DNA of 41,687 nucleotides from an uncultured Bacteroidota bacterium (GCA_902516925.1 CABYAF010000006.1:1-41687); one strand, 5' to 3'; counted from the first letter of the stretch, positions 1 through 8,068 are shown. The notes: a model not told the origin generated them from the sequence alone. A program made the numbers and translations.

Positions 1-84
1 ATTTTAAGATGGTTACAAATAATAACGCTTAAGGTTCTAAAAGTATTGTTTGAAGTTCCTTTGTTTAATATAGATTTATTCTAA
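1..84 (+). CDS. C-terminal end of an unidentified protein (partial)
   Basis: Frame 1 is open from the window edge to a TAA at 82-84 and gives 27 residues, hydrophobic with scattered Lys (ending V-P-L-F-N-I-D-L-F). The other two plus frames contain stops. It converges on the DUF393 gene with a 41-base gap. The fragment is too short to assign a family, and the only support is an open frame of plausible composition. Confidence 0.4.
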   Translation: MLRWLQIITLKVLKVLFEVPLFNIDLF

Positions 85-125
85 ATAGCAGTTAAAAAAT
101 ATCGTTATAGGTTCATAAGTTTTTC

Positions 126-527
126 TTATTCAATTATTCTATTTTTCAAATCCCCTTTGAGTACGGGACAATAGGAGTATTTACCAAATAATTTGTATCT
201 AATTAGAGCAATAAAGTCATAGACTATATTTGAAAAAAATGTTGGAAAAACATAAATTAAAACTCTGATTAATAGTAAAACTTTAACTTTTTGTAAAATG
301 TAGTAAACTGCTTTACTTTTTTGCAAAATTTTTCCATTTTCCAAAATAACTGCAACTGAATCAACAGCTAGAATTTCTGGATATTCTGTTTTTGTAAAAT
401 TACTTTGAAGATTTGTTGCTTTAAAATGAGCCTCTCTGTCTTTTTCTAGAATAAATCGAATAAAGTAATTACATAGTACACATATACCATCATAAATTAT
501 AATCTCATTATTTAGGCTTTTACTCAT
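126..527 (-). CDS. DUF393 (DCC family) thiol-disulfide oxidoreductase-like protein
   Basis: A 133-residue protein with the family's N-terminal motif Y-D-G-I-C-V-L-C-N, giving the CxxC pair C16/C19. A hydrophobic stretch follows at about 82-115, and a conserved-looking basic end F-G-K-Y-S-Y-C-P-V-L. DUF393 (the DCC family) is annotated as predicted thiol-disulfide oxidoreductases, but its biochemical role is poorly known. The ATG overlaps the receptor gene's stop codon by four bases (ATGA), which suggests translational coupling as last gene of the DUF4856-imelysin-HTTM-receptor operon. DUF393 proteins often occur beside or fused to HTTM proteins. I infer that the CxxC pair may serve the redox chemistry of that neighbour (see findings). 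Family call is firm; function is open. Confidence 0.88.
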   Translation of the reverse strand: MSKSLNNEIIIYDGICVLCNYFIRFILEKDREAHFKATNLQSNFTKTEYPEILAVDSVAVILENGKILQKSKAVYYILQKVKVLLLIRVLIYVFPTFFSNIVYDFIALIRYKLFGKYSYCPVLKGDLKNRIIE

Positions 528-2947
528 AGTTTGATTTCCAAAGTTACATAACTATTCCTTGGTGGCGATGGAATTATACCTGGGCCTGGATACCCTGTAG
601 CTCTCCTTGTAAAGTATATCTCATCAAACAAATTATTGACTCCAGCTTCAAATTTAATGTTTCTTAACTTGTATGACATTGATAAATCAGCAATTTCATA
701 TGAAGGAATTTGACCAATTACTCCACTCAGATTTCCTGATATAGCATTTGAAGAGTCTGTAAATTGGCTTGATAGGTATGAATATTGAAAATTTATTGCA
801 AAATCTTTATAACCAAATTTTAAACCTGTTTTAAAATTATTTTTAGGAACAAATTCAACTTCTTTTCCTGTTATTCCTACTTCATTAGATTTTAAGTACT
901 TAGATTCTATATATGAATAATTAAGAAATATATTAAAATCTACATTTTCATTTTTAAATAGAATTTCATTTATATCAAAGTCAAACAAAGACTCAACACC
1001 TATAATTTGAGCATTCCCTACGTTCCCTCTTTCACTTTTAACATTACCATCTCTGAATGCTTTCTGAATAAAACCAATCCTATCCCTATAGATAAGTGCA
1101 AAAATACTAGAGTCAAAGGATACTATTCTTCTGTAGTTACCTCTAAAGCCTAGATCAAATGTAAACCCTTTTTCATCATCAATGTTAGGATTTATTGCAT
1201 AGGCAGGATTAATAATACTTATATCTGCAAATGTTACTGATCTAAAGTTTTGACTAAAATTTGTATATAATTCAAGCTCTTTGTTTTTATAACTAAGTCC
1301 TAAACCAAGCAACAGGAACTTTCTTTTCTTGGTATCCTCTTCATCAAATCTCTCATTATAAATTGTGTTTCCTGCAGCATCTAAATTAATTTTTCTGTAG
1401 TAGCCATCTAGACTAGTATTAATATTCTCAAACCGGAAACCTGGGGTAATGGATAATTTTTTATTTATATAAAAGATATTCTCTCCAAAGATTGCTAAAT
1501 TATTATTTGGATAACTATACTCAGATTGATTTACGTAATTTGGGAAACTTACATAATCAAAATTAAAATCAGCATCCTTTGAATTGCTTCCTGGACCTTG
1601 AATACTTTGAGAATATGAATTATAATATTTGGCTCCTAATAATAGATAAGACTTTGTATTAAAAAAACTATAATTACTCAAATACCTGGACTCAAAACCA
1701 AAATTTTTAAAATTTCCCTTAATTAAATCTCTTTCTTCACCATAATCAATTTGATCAACTCTATTTGTTCTAAAACCTAATGAATTTCTTTGTGCATCAA
1801 GCCCAAAAAAACTAAAGCTAAAGCTTGAATCTTCTGATATTTCACGTAGATATTTTAGATTATATAAAAACCATTTTATTTCAAACCAATTTCTCTCTCT
1901 ATTACTTTGAAAGGGATCATTAGCAAACATAAAATCTGAAAGTCCACCTGCCTGATGAGCAAGATATTCCATATATGTTATCTCTCCTGTTATTTTTGAC
2001 TTTTCATTTAAATTATAGTTGAAATTCTGGAATGTATTAATTGATTCAAACTCAGAGTTAGGTCTAAAACCATCTCCATTTTTATAATTAACATAACCAT
2101 AATAACTAGATTTCTTGTTACTTGAGCTAACACTCGTAAAATTTGTGAACAGGTTATTTGAACCAGCTGTATTTCGTGTTATAAGTTCAAATTTATCTCC
2201 AGATTTAGGCTCTTTAATTTTAAAATTAATTAGTCCTCCAAATTGGGTTCCATATTGAAGTGAAGCTGCACCTCGTAGTATTTGGATTTCTTCAAGACCT
2301 TCTGGAGGAGGAGTATAATAGCTCTCAGGGTATCCTAATGCATCAGCACTGATATCGTAATTATTCTGCCTAGTATTGAAATTAGCAGTCCTATTTGGAT
2401 TAAGCCCTCTTCCTCCAATATTTAGTTGAAGTCCTGCATCATCATTTTGATAAATGTTAAGGCCTGGAATTTGATTATATATTTGACGTGCATTATTAGA
2501 GGCTAGATTTGCCATTGAAACATCAATAAGAATTACTTCATTCTTCTTTCCTGCAAATATTCGAGTTCCTTCAACATCTTCCATTCTTTTAATCTGGAAT
2601 ATCTTTTTTAAATTTCCCCTGACTACAACTTCGTTTAATTCTTCAATTTTAGGAATTAATTTAAGAGTTACATCTTCCAATTCTGACATTTGGGGACTGT
2701 ATAATTTTGTCAAGAGATTATATCCCTCCAAAAAGAAATTTATCTCGGAATTTATATTATTGACTAAAATAGAGAACTTACCCTCAAAATCACTATATGA
2801 AATTTCATTAGTATCAGAGTTAAAAACTGTAACATTTTCAAGTGGAAGATTAGTTGACTCACTTAAAATAAAACCACTTAATTTATCTTGAGAAAATAAT
2901 GGATTGAGACTTAGAATAAATATTATTTTAAAAACCTTTAATTTCAT
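524..2947 (-). CDS. TonB-dependent outer-membrane receptor, probably for an iron compound
   Basis: An 807-residue receptor. A signal peptide ends near residue 19-20 (L-F-S-Q). A CarboxypepD_reg-like beta-sandwich, typical of Bacteroidetes receptors, spans about 22-105. The plug spans about 110-260 and includes the motifs I-P-G-L-N-I-Y, G-G-R-G-L-N-P-N-R and I-L-R-G-A-A-S-L-Q-Y-G. The rest is a barrel ending in F-T-R-R-A-T-G-Y-P-G-P-G and a final aromatic/aliphatic strand. There is no SusD neighbour, which argues against a polysaccharide locus. Its operon partners (imelysin, DUF4856) and the divergent ferric ABC importer point to uptake of an iron chelate, as in FecA-type receptors; the ligand itself cannot be read. 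Its start lies 20 bases inside the HTTM gene and its stop overlaps the DUF393 start. Confidence 0.93.
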   Translation of the reverse strand: MKLKVFKIIFILSLNPLFSQDKLSGFILSESTNLPLENVTVFNSDTNEISYSDFEGKFSILVNNINSEINFFLEGYNLLTKLYSPQMSELEDVTLKLIPKIEELNEVVVRGNLKKIFQIKRMEDVEGTRIFAGKKNEVILIDVSMANLASNNARQIYNQIPGLNIYQNDDAGLQLNIGGRGLNPNRTANFNTRQNNYDISADALGYPESYYTPPPEGLEEIQILRGAASLQYGTQFGGLINFKIKEPKSGDKFELITRNTAGSNNLFTNFTSVSSSNKKSSYYGYVNYKNGDGFRPNSEFESINTFQNFNYNLNEKSKITGEITYMEYLAHQAGGLSDFMFANDPFQSNRERNWFEIKWFLYNLKYLREISEDSSFSFSFFGLDAQRNSLGFRTNRVDQIDYGEERDLIKGNFKNFGFESRYLSNYSFFNTKSYLLLGAKYYNSYSQSIQGPGSNSKDADFNFDYVSFPNYVNQSEYSYPNNNLAIFGENIFYINKKLSITPGFRFENINTSLDGYYRKINLDAAGNTIYNERFDEEDTKKRKFLLLGLGLSYKNKELELYTNFSQNFRSVTFADISIINPAYAINPNIDDEKGFTFDLGFRGNYRRIVSFDSSIFALIYRDRIGFIQKAFRDGNVKSERGNVGNAQIIGVESLFDFDINEILFKNENVDFNIFLNYSYIESKYLKSNEVGITGKEVEFVPKNNFKTGLKFGYKDFAINFQYSYLSSQFTDSSNAISGNLSGVIGQIPSYEIADLSMSYKLRNIKFEAGVNNLFDEIYFTRRATGYPGPGIIPSPPRNSYVTLEIKL

Positions 2948-4283
2948 CCTCTAATTTTGTTATCCATTTTTTATTTGAAAAGCCTCTTTTTTCTTTCATT
3001 AAGTCAATATTTGGGTCAACAAATACTTTACTAGTTCTTCCGTTTAATGTTACATAACTTTCTGCATAAACTTCTACATTATTATATCCATTATTGTTGT
3101 AATAGTCACCAAGGTAATGAGCATATTCTAGTATAAAATCTGGTTGAAAGCTCATCTGTCTTTCCTGAAACTCGGTTAAAAATTCTTCATTTAAAACATA
3201 CAATGATTCTGATGTTTCCCCATCAACTATTTTAAACTCTGTAAAACCTTTCTTCTCTATAAGCATAACTCTCCATGAGAATCTATATCCCTGTTCATTC
3301 CAAAATAATTCTCCAGGGTAAAGAAAATATCTAAATGGAAAAAGTAACTGTATAGTAAAGAAAACAACAAGAAAAGCTTGAGAAAATTTAGCTTTTTTGT
3401 AATTATAATTGGATTTAGAAGTCACTTTTTGGAAGTATTTTTTAAATAATAAAGAAACTTTATCTAATATTTTTTTATGAGTTTCAGGTTCTAAAAAAAT
3501 TATTGAAGATGTGATCATTATGTAAGGGAACATGCCAATCGCAGGGAAAAGAATAGCTGTCATAATATGAAAAGTTATTACAAGAAAAAATCCAAATGGT
3601 CTGGTTATTCTATATAATAAAATGAATGCAATAAAAAGGTCATAAAACATACCAGCCCAACTAAAAAAAACATGAATCCAATCCATTTGAAACAATGTAT
3701 TACCAACAATGGGAAGATCATACTTGGAAGTTAACCAGATTTTTAATGGTTGTGCTTCTATAAGCCAATCAGTGTTAATTTTGGCAATTCCAGCATAAAA
3801 ATAGACTATACAAATCATTAATTTTAGAGAATCAACATTCCACTTCGGTATAAGCCTATATGACTTCTTCTTGATTATATTATCTAATGAAAAGCTAGCA
3901 TTTGCAGGGAAAAAAATCATTAAGAAACTAATTAAGCTGACTAAATAGTAATGGTTTAGATATGTAGTTTTATCCATTAATTCAGCATATGTAAAACTTA
4001 GAAAAAGTAAAATGATTGAAACTCTATATTTATAACCAATAGCTACACAAAAAGATGATATTGCACAAATTAAAAAGATTAAATATGTATAATCTCCAAT
4101 TGGCTTTATCCACTCAAATCCATAATATGAAAAGTGAAATGATGGATCGATATATAGCTCTTTAATCCAGCCCTTATACCAAATTCTAATAACACTGAAA
4201 AGCATTAAAAAACCAAAGCCTAGACGAAAAATTGCTAGGCTTGAAGAATCTTGTTTTTTATTTAAATATTTAGTAATATTCAA
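2928..4283 (-). CDS. HTTM-domain membrane protein, vitamin K-dependent gamma-carboxylase homologue
   Basis: A 451-residue protein with several membrane helices (about 17-35, 66-84, 88-105, 110-126, 153-168, 205-225, 230-262, 303-318) and a soluble C-terminal part. Two stretches resemble the animal vitamin K-dependent gamma-glutamyl carboxylase. A-G-I-A-K-I-N-T-D-W (164-173) places K168 where the human enzyme has its essential Lys218, and G-Y-R-F-S-W-R-V-M (332-340) matches the G-Y-S-W-D-M region. Bacterial members are called HTTM (horizontally transferred transmembrane domain), and most have no known substrate. It sits between imelysin (14-base gap) and the receptor (20-base overlap), so it belongs to the iron operon. 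I infer possible modification of a surface protein or quinone epoxidation; neither is demonstrated. Confidence 0.9.
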   Translation of the reverse strand: MNITKYLNKKQDSSSLAIFRLGFGFLMLFSVIRIWYKGWIKELYIDPSFHFSYYGFEWIKPIGDYTYLIFLICAISSFCVAIGYKYRVSIILLFLSFTYAELMDKTTYLNHYYLVSLISFLMIFFPANASFSLDNIIKKKSYRLIPKWNVDSLKLMICIVYFYAGIAKINTDWLIEAQPLKIWLTSKYDLPIVGNTLFQMDWIHVFFSWAGMFYDLFIAFILLYRITRPFGFFLVITFHIMTAILFPAIGMFPYIMITSSIIFLEPETHKKILDKVSLLFKKYFQKVTSKSNYNYKKAKFSQAFLVVFFTIQLLFPFRYFLYPGELFWNEQGYRFSWRVMLIEKKGFTEFKIVDGETSESLYVLNEEFLTEFQERQMSFQPDFILEYAHYLGDYYNNNGYNNVEVYAESYVTLNGRTSKVFVDPNIDLMKEKRGFSNKKWITKLEDEIKGF

Positions 4284-4297
4284 TGGCGTGATTTAAG

Positions 4298-5545
4298 TTA
4301 ATCTCCATCAGCATCTGTATAATCAACAGCAATATTGAAATTAGATAACATATCAGTTTTTAAATTTACAACAATTGTTTGAAGAGCATCAAAAGCAACA
4401 AGCATCAAGTTGTTGTTCTCACTTATCTGAGTTAAAAAGTTATCTTGTAAATCATCTATTTTTAAAGTAGCCTCTTCTAATTTTGTTTTGACAGAAGACC
4501 CTATATCAGTTTCAAGATAATCCAGATAAGATTTGTAACTAGGACCTTCTATACCATCCGAGTTAAGACCAAGGAATAGATCTTCAGTACCTTTTCTTGC
4601 CTCAAGTGCTAATGTTTTAGATAAATTACCAAAAGAATTTTTTGAATAATAATAAGCTTCAATTTTATCCGGAAGTGGTGTTGATGAAAATCTTCCAGCA
4701 GGAATACCAATTTTATTTGTTCTTAACCCTTTTTCAAAATAATATACAAAATCATTGACCATCATATTGAAAGCTGATGTCGCAGTATTATCAAAGGATG
4801 AATTAAATACATCTTTATATGTAGTCCAGTCATCAACAACTTGGATGGTATTCTCATTCATTACAGAACCTAAAGTGAGTAAATAATTGCCATATTTTGA
4901 GTCAGAATTATATAGTTCAATTACAGCATCTTTTGTTTCAGCAATTCCGTGAAGCATATAATCTATTCCAGGAAAACCTTGTGCTGACCAGTCATTAGGA
5001 TTTGTTAGGTCTGTTTTTCCTTCATTAATATTATTATCAGTTCTTTCTTTGCTAACTGGATAAGTATTCATTGTTAGTCCATACATAATTTCCTCTGCTT
5101 TACTGATATTAAAAACCTCAACATATTGCCATTTTTTATATGAATCTATCCAGTCACTTTGGAGGGCATCATAATTATTTGAATTGGGAGAATTAACAAA
5201 AGTTTCAATACTATTCTTTAGGTTATCCATAGATGACTTGAATGTATTATATCTTGGTATAATTATATTTTCAGAATAGTTTGCTAAAATAGAACCTCTG
5301 TCAAAAGTGTCTGCTTGACTTGAAGAGCTATCAGTTGTAGTCCCAGTTGTAGTCCCAGTTGTAGTACCAGTTGTAGTCCCAGTTGTAGTCCCAGTTGTAG
5401 TCCCAGTTGTAGTCCCAGCAGAATTATTTGTGGTTGTCTGAACATTACTCTGAGAATTACTTTGACTATAGTCTTCATCAGAATCTTTGCTACATGATAC
5501 TATTACAAGTGCAGCAATAAAAATTTTAATATATAAATCTTTCAT
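4298..5545 (-). CDS. Imelysin-family iron-regulated lipoprotein
   Basis: A 415-residue imelysin-family (IrpA/peptidase M75-like) protein. The signal sequence ends in a lipobox at C18, followed by S-K-D-S-D-E-D, an acidic stretch like the surface-export signal of Bacteroidetes lipoproteins. A low-complexity Thr/Gly linker (45-72) is encoded by a 12-bp tandem repeat, and the helical imelysin fold occupies about 85-410. The active-site-like position reads F-P-G-I-D-Y-M-L-H-G (191-200) rather than the classical GxHxxE, so peptidase activity is unlikely. Imelysin proteins are linked to iron uptake and some are iron-repressed; a direct iron-binding role is still debated. It follows DUF4856 behind an internal terminator and precedes HTTM by 14 bases. 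Confidence 0.9.
   Translation of the reverse strand: MKDLYIKIFIAALVIVSCSKDSDEDYSQSNSQSNVQTTTNNSAGTTTGTTTGTTTGTTTGTTTGTTTGTTTDSSSSQADTFDRGSILANYSENIIIPRYNTFKSSMDNLKNSIETFVNSPNSNNYDALQSDWIDSYKKWQYVEVFNISKAEEIMYGLTMNTYPVSKERTDNNINEGKTDLTNPNDWSAQGFPGIDYMLHGIAETKDAVIELYNSDSKYGNYLLTLGSVMNENTIQVVDDWTTYKDVFNSSFDNTATSAFNMMVNDFVYYFEKGLRTNKIGIPAGRFSSTPLPDKIEAYYYSKNSFGNLSKTLALEARKGTEDLFLGLNSDGIEGPSYKSYLDYLETDIGSSVKTKLEEATLKIDDLQDNFLTQISENNNLMLVAFDALQTIVVNLKTDMLSNFNIAVDYTDADGD
5333..5416. repeat. 12-bp tandem repeat, 7 copies, inside the imelysin gene
   Basis: Seven head-to-tail copies of AGTTGTAGTCCC (plus strand). The only change is one synonymous base in the third copy (AGTTGTAGTACC). On the coding strand each unit encodes G-T-T-T. 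The unit is a multiple of three, so slippage would lengthen or shorten the linker between lipid anchor and imelysin domain without breaking the frame. Confidence 0.95.
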
Positions 5546-5557
5546 TTTTTATTTATA

Positions 5558-5590
5558 AAAAAATCAGTAGGACAAATGTCCTACCGATTT
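5558..5590 (-). terminator. Hairpin terminator/attenuator between DUF4856 and imelysin genes
   Basis: GTAGGAC (5567-5573) pairs with GTCCTAC (5578-5584) around a four-base loop. After one mismatch, five more A-T/C-G pairs extend the stem. Read on the minus strand, a run of seven T follows (5563 down to 5557). It lies after the DUF4856 stop and 13 bases ahead of the imelysin start. I infer partial termination, giving more DUF4856 mRNA than downstream operon mRNA. Confidence 0.75.
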
Positions 5591-5634
5591 TAAAAAAACT
5601 CACTTATTGAATAACATTTAACTAAATATTATAC

Positions 5635-6858
5635 TTATATGCCAAATTTTGCAGAAATTTCATCTCTAATTGACTCAAGATTTGAATTCTCAACTGTCCA
5701 GAAATTGTCCATCGAAGCTAAAAATGCGTTTACTTCAGAATTAGTAAAATATGGATTATCATTCCCATCATTTGTAAATTGAAGGCTCATTATAAAACCA
5801 TACCCTTCCGATAGAGCGTGAAATGCGTCAGCAGTATTTCCTGAAGCAATTTTTGTCATATATCCATTTAAATAATCTACTGCCTTATAAGCAATAACTT
5901 TTGATAATTCTTTTTTAATAATTGTAGCTTGTGCATCTCTATCATCATATAATTTTGCAACAATATATGCTCTTCCTCTACGAAAAGCGTCAAAAACCGT
6001 AACACCAATTCCAACTTGATTGCTTGCGTTTATCTTTTTAAAGTATTTATTTAAAGTTGTTCCATTTCCAGTTGGAGAGGTACCAAGATCAAGTCTACTT
6101 GCATCTGCCTCTTGACCATATAAATATCCAAACCCTTCATCCCATTTGTGCTCCATGTCAGTGTAATCTTTTCCACTGGAAAGAACACCATTGTCATTAT
6201 CCGCAACTCTAGTTCCAGAATCTAATTGATATGGTGTAATATAGTTATTTACAATTTGGTCTACTGTCATTGCCCCAATAATACCTTTAATAAATGTTTG
6301 ATCAATTTCATGACCTTTTGCATTAACATGAATTGTTCTTGTTGCATCAGTTAGAACTCCAGCTTGACCGTTTGAAGCGTCGGTTGCCCAGTTTGGTATA
6401 ACATTATCTGCAAAATCTGTAATCATTGCATCAAATTGAGGTTTAACCGTTGAGGATGCAAGTGGAGAAGCAGCAGTTTTATTACCCATCTTCTTTCCTG
6501 AGGAGTTTAGAGATGCATCAGAGAAACCTGTTCCATCATTAAACATTTCAAGCATTTGAGCTTTTGTAAAAGTATTAGTATTTAGAGCTGCATATAATTC
6601 ATCAGCCATATTTAACCTTGCTGTTTGTCCAGAAAAAGATACTGTTGAAACTCCTGCTCTTGCAAATTCATATGAATAAGGAACTTCAACATTAACAGTA
6701 ACAGGTACTTCAACATTGACAGTTTGAGTCTCAGTTACAATAACTGTTTCAGTTATAGTTTCAGTTATGTACTCAACATCATCATCTTTTGAACATGATA
6801 CAAAAATTATTGATGTTAGTAATATTAATAGTATTGGTTTATAAAATATATTTTTCAT
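5635..6858 (-). CDS. DUF4856-family lipoprotein
   Basis: A 407-residue protein with a lipoprotein signal (lipobox at C22, then S-K-D-D-D, again like a surface-export signal). A short repetitive Thr/Val/Glu segment (about 31-60, with V-N-V-E-V-P twice) precedes the DUF4856 domain, which opens Y-S-Y-E-F-A-R-A-G-V-S-T-V-S-F-S-G-Q and contains a H-K-W-D-E-G-F-G-Y-L-Y-G stretch. The function of DUF4856 is unknown. As I recall, it commonly accompanies imelysin genes in Bacteroidetes. It is the first gene of the minus-strand operon, with a 90-base leader carrying two palindromic operator-like sites, so iron-dependent expression is likely by inference. Confidence 0.88.
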   Translation of the reverse strand: MKNIFYKPILLILLTSIIFVSCSKDDDVEYITETITETVIVTETQTVNVEVPVTVNVEVPYSYEFARAGVSTVSFSGQTARLNMADELYAALNTNTFTKAQMLEMFNDGTGFSDASLNSSGKKMGNKTAASPLASSTVKPQFDAMITDFADNVIPNWATDASNGQAGVLTDATRTIHVNAKGHEIDQTFIKGIIGAMTVDQIVNNYITPYQLDSGTRVADNDNGVLSSGKDYTDMEHKWDEGFGYLYGQEADASRLDLGTSPTGNGTTLNKYFKKINASNQVGIGVTVFDAFRRGRAYIVAKLYDDRDAQATIIKKELSKVIAYKAVDYLNGYMTKIASGNTADAFHALSEGYGFIMSLQFTNDGNDNPYFTNSEVNAFLASMDNFWTVENSNLESIRDEISAKFGI

Positions 6859-6874
6859 AATTTTTTATTTAATA

Positions 6875-6891
6875 TCTAAAACGGTCCTAAA
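6875..6891. promoter_or_regulatory. Operator-like palindrome, site 1 (degenerate)
   Basis: TCTAAAACGGTCCTAAA, an imperfect 8-1-8 inverted repeat matching TTTAGAAC-N-GTTCTAAA with two half-site changes. It lies in the 5' leader of DUF4856, 17 bases before the ATG. Confidence 0.6.
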
Positions 6892-6927
6892 GTGGTTTAT
6901 GGTAAATTATTAATTATTGATTTCTAA

Positions 6928-6944
6928 TTTAGAACCGTTCTAAA
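6928..6944. promoter_or_regulatory. Operator-like palindrome, site 2 (perfect)
   Basis: TTTAGAACCGTTCTAAA is a perfect 8-1-8 palindrome. It sits just downstream of the expected transcription start of the minus-strand promoter, a usual repressor position. The 17-bp, one-base-centre format suits a Fur-family or DtxR-family metal-dependent repressor; which of these cannot be settled from sequence alone. Confidence 0.75.
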
Positions 6945-6955
6945 TAAATTTGAAG

Positions 6956-6963
6956 CAAATATA
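6956..6963 (-). promoter_or_regulatory. Promoter -7 element for the DUF4856/imelysin operon
   Basis: On the minus strand the sequence reads TATATTTG, an exact match to the Bacteroidetes -7 consensus TAnnTTTG. Its upstream -33 region overlaps operator site 3, and its expected start point falls beside site 2. This implies a leader of about 90 bases before the DUF4856 ATG. Confidence 0.6.
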
Positions 6964-6971
6964 AATAATTA

Positions 6972-6988
6972 TTTAGAACTAGTCTAAA
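6972..6988. promoter_or_regulatory. Operator-like palindrome, site 3
   Basis: TTTAGAACTAGTCTAAA is an 8-1-8 inverted repeat with two mismatched pairs. It overlaps the -33 region of the minus-strand promoter. It also lies about 20-35 bases upstream of a -7-like TAATATTG (about 7011-7018) for the plus-strand ABC importer, so one bound repressor could block both directions. Confidence 0.68.
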
Positions 6989-7029
6989 TAAAAATAATTT
7001 TTTTAATATTGTGCTATAAATATTAAATC

Positions 7030-8049
7030 ATGAAAAAATTATTCCCACTTTTTGCCCTATTTATTTTAGCTTGTTCTGATAATAATTCTGAACAAATTGT
7101 CAATATGTATAGTCAGAGACACTATGATGTTGACCAGCTTCAATATGACAATTTTGAAAAAACTACAGGCATTAAAGTAAATGTTATCAAGGCAAATGCA
7201 GATGAATTAATTCAAAGAATGAAAAATGAAGGTGAGAATAGTCCTGCAGATTTATTTATAACAGTTGATGTTGGTAAATTATGGCAAGCATCTGACATGG
7301 ACCTACTTCAAAAGTATAATGATGAAGGCTTAACAGAGGGAATCACACAAAGCCTAACAGACCCAAATGGTTTTTGGGTTCCAGTAACTTATAGATCAAG
7401 AATTCTTGTTTACAGTAATGAAAGAGTTCAAGAAAGTGATCTATCTACATATGAAGATCTAGCAAATGAAAAATGGAAAGGAAGACTTTTAGTGAGATCA
7501 TCATCTAACTCATATAATCAAGCGCTTCTATCTTCACTTGTTGCTAACTTAGGAGAAGAAGTTACTCAAAATTGGACCGAAGCAGTAGTCTCAAACTTTG
7601 CAAGAGATCCAAAAGGAAATGATAGAGATCAAGTAAAAGCAATTGCAGCTGGTCAAGGAGATGTTGCAATTGTAAATTCATATTATATTGGACTTTTATT
7701 ATCATCAGAAAATGAAGAGGAAGTAAATGCAGGTAAATCAATATCAGTTTTTTTTCCGAATCAAGAAGAAGGACAGAGAGGTTCTCACATTAATGTTTCT
7801 GGAGTTGCTCTTGCAAAAAATGCTCCTAATAAATCAAACGCACTAAAGCTTATTGAATATTTAACTAGTGATGAGGCTCAAGAGATATATGTAAATAATA
7901 CATATGAATATTCAGTAAAACCTAATATCGAGCCAAATAATATAGTAAAAGAGTGGGGAACATTTAGAAAGGACCCTCTTGATTTAAACATGTTAGGCTC
8001 TAAAAGAAGTGATGCAATTCGTATATTTGATGCGGGGGGTTGGAAGTAG
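7030..8049 (+). CDS. Ferric-iron ABC transporter substrate-binding lipoprotein (FutA/FbpA type)
   Basis: A 339-residue family 1 extracellular solute-binding protein with a lipobox at C15. Ferric-binding features of the FutA group are visible: M-Y-S-Q-R-H-Y (26-32) near the N-terminus, R-S-S-S-N-S-Y-N-Q (156-164), and the twin tyrosines of N-S-Y-Y (216-219) that bind Fe3+. The protein should sit lipid-anchored in the periplasm and hand Fe3+ to the permease encoded 19 bases downstream. It is divergent from the DUF4856-imelysin operon and shares its control region. The post-Cys residues (S-D-N-N-S) are less acidic than in the two divergent lipoproteins, which fits periplasmic retention. Confidence 0.93.
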   Translation: MKKLFPLFALFILACSDNNSEQIVNMYSQRHYDVDQLQYDNFEKTTGIKVNVIKANADELIQRMKNEGENSPADLFITVDVGKLWQASDMDLLQKYNDEGLTEGITQSLTDPNGFWVPVTYRSRILVYSNERVQESDLSTYEDLANEKWKGRLLVRSSSNSYNQALLSSLVANLGEEVTQNWTEAVVSNFARDPKGNDRDQVKAIAAGQGDVAIVNSYYIGLLLSSENEEEVNAGKSISVFFPNQEEGQRGSHINVSGVALAKNAPNKSNALKLIEYLTSDEAQEIYVNNTYEYSVKPNIEPNNIVKEWGTFRKDPLDLNMLGSKRSDAIRIFDAGGWK

Positions 8050-8068
8050 AATCTAAAAGCATCATAAG

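Noticed and set aside
5333-5416. Could the repeat cluster be a CRISPR array?
   Set aside because: The units are 12 bp, contiguous without spacers, and in frame inside a gene.
5284-5478. Open frame of Leu/Gln/Gly repeats overlapping the imelysin gene
   Set aside because: It is the alternative-frame reading of the 12-bp tandem repeat on the same strand as imelysin, and has no independent support.
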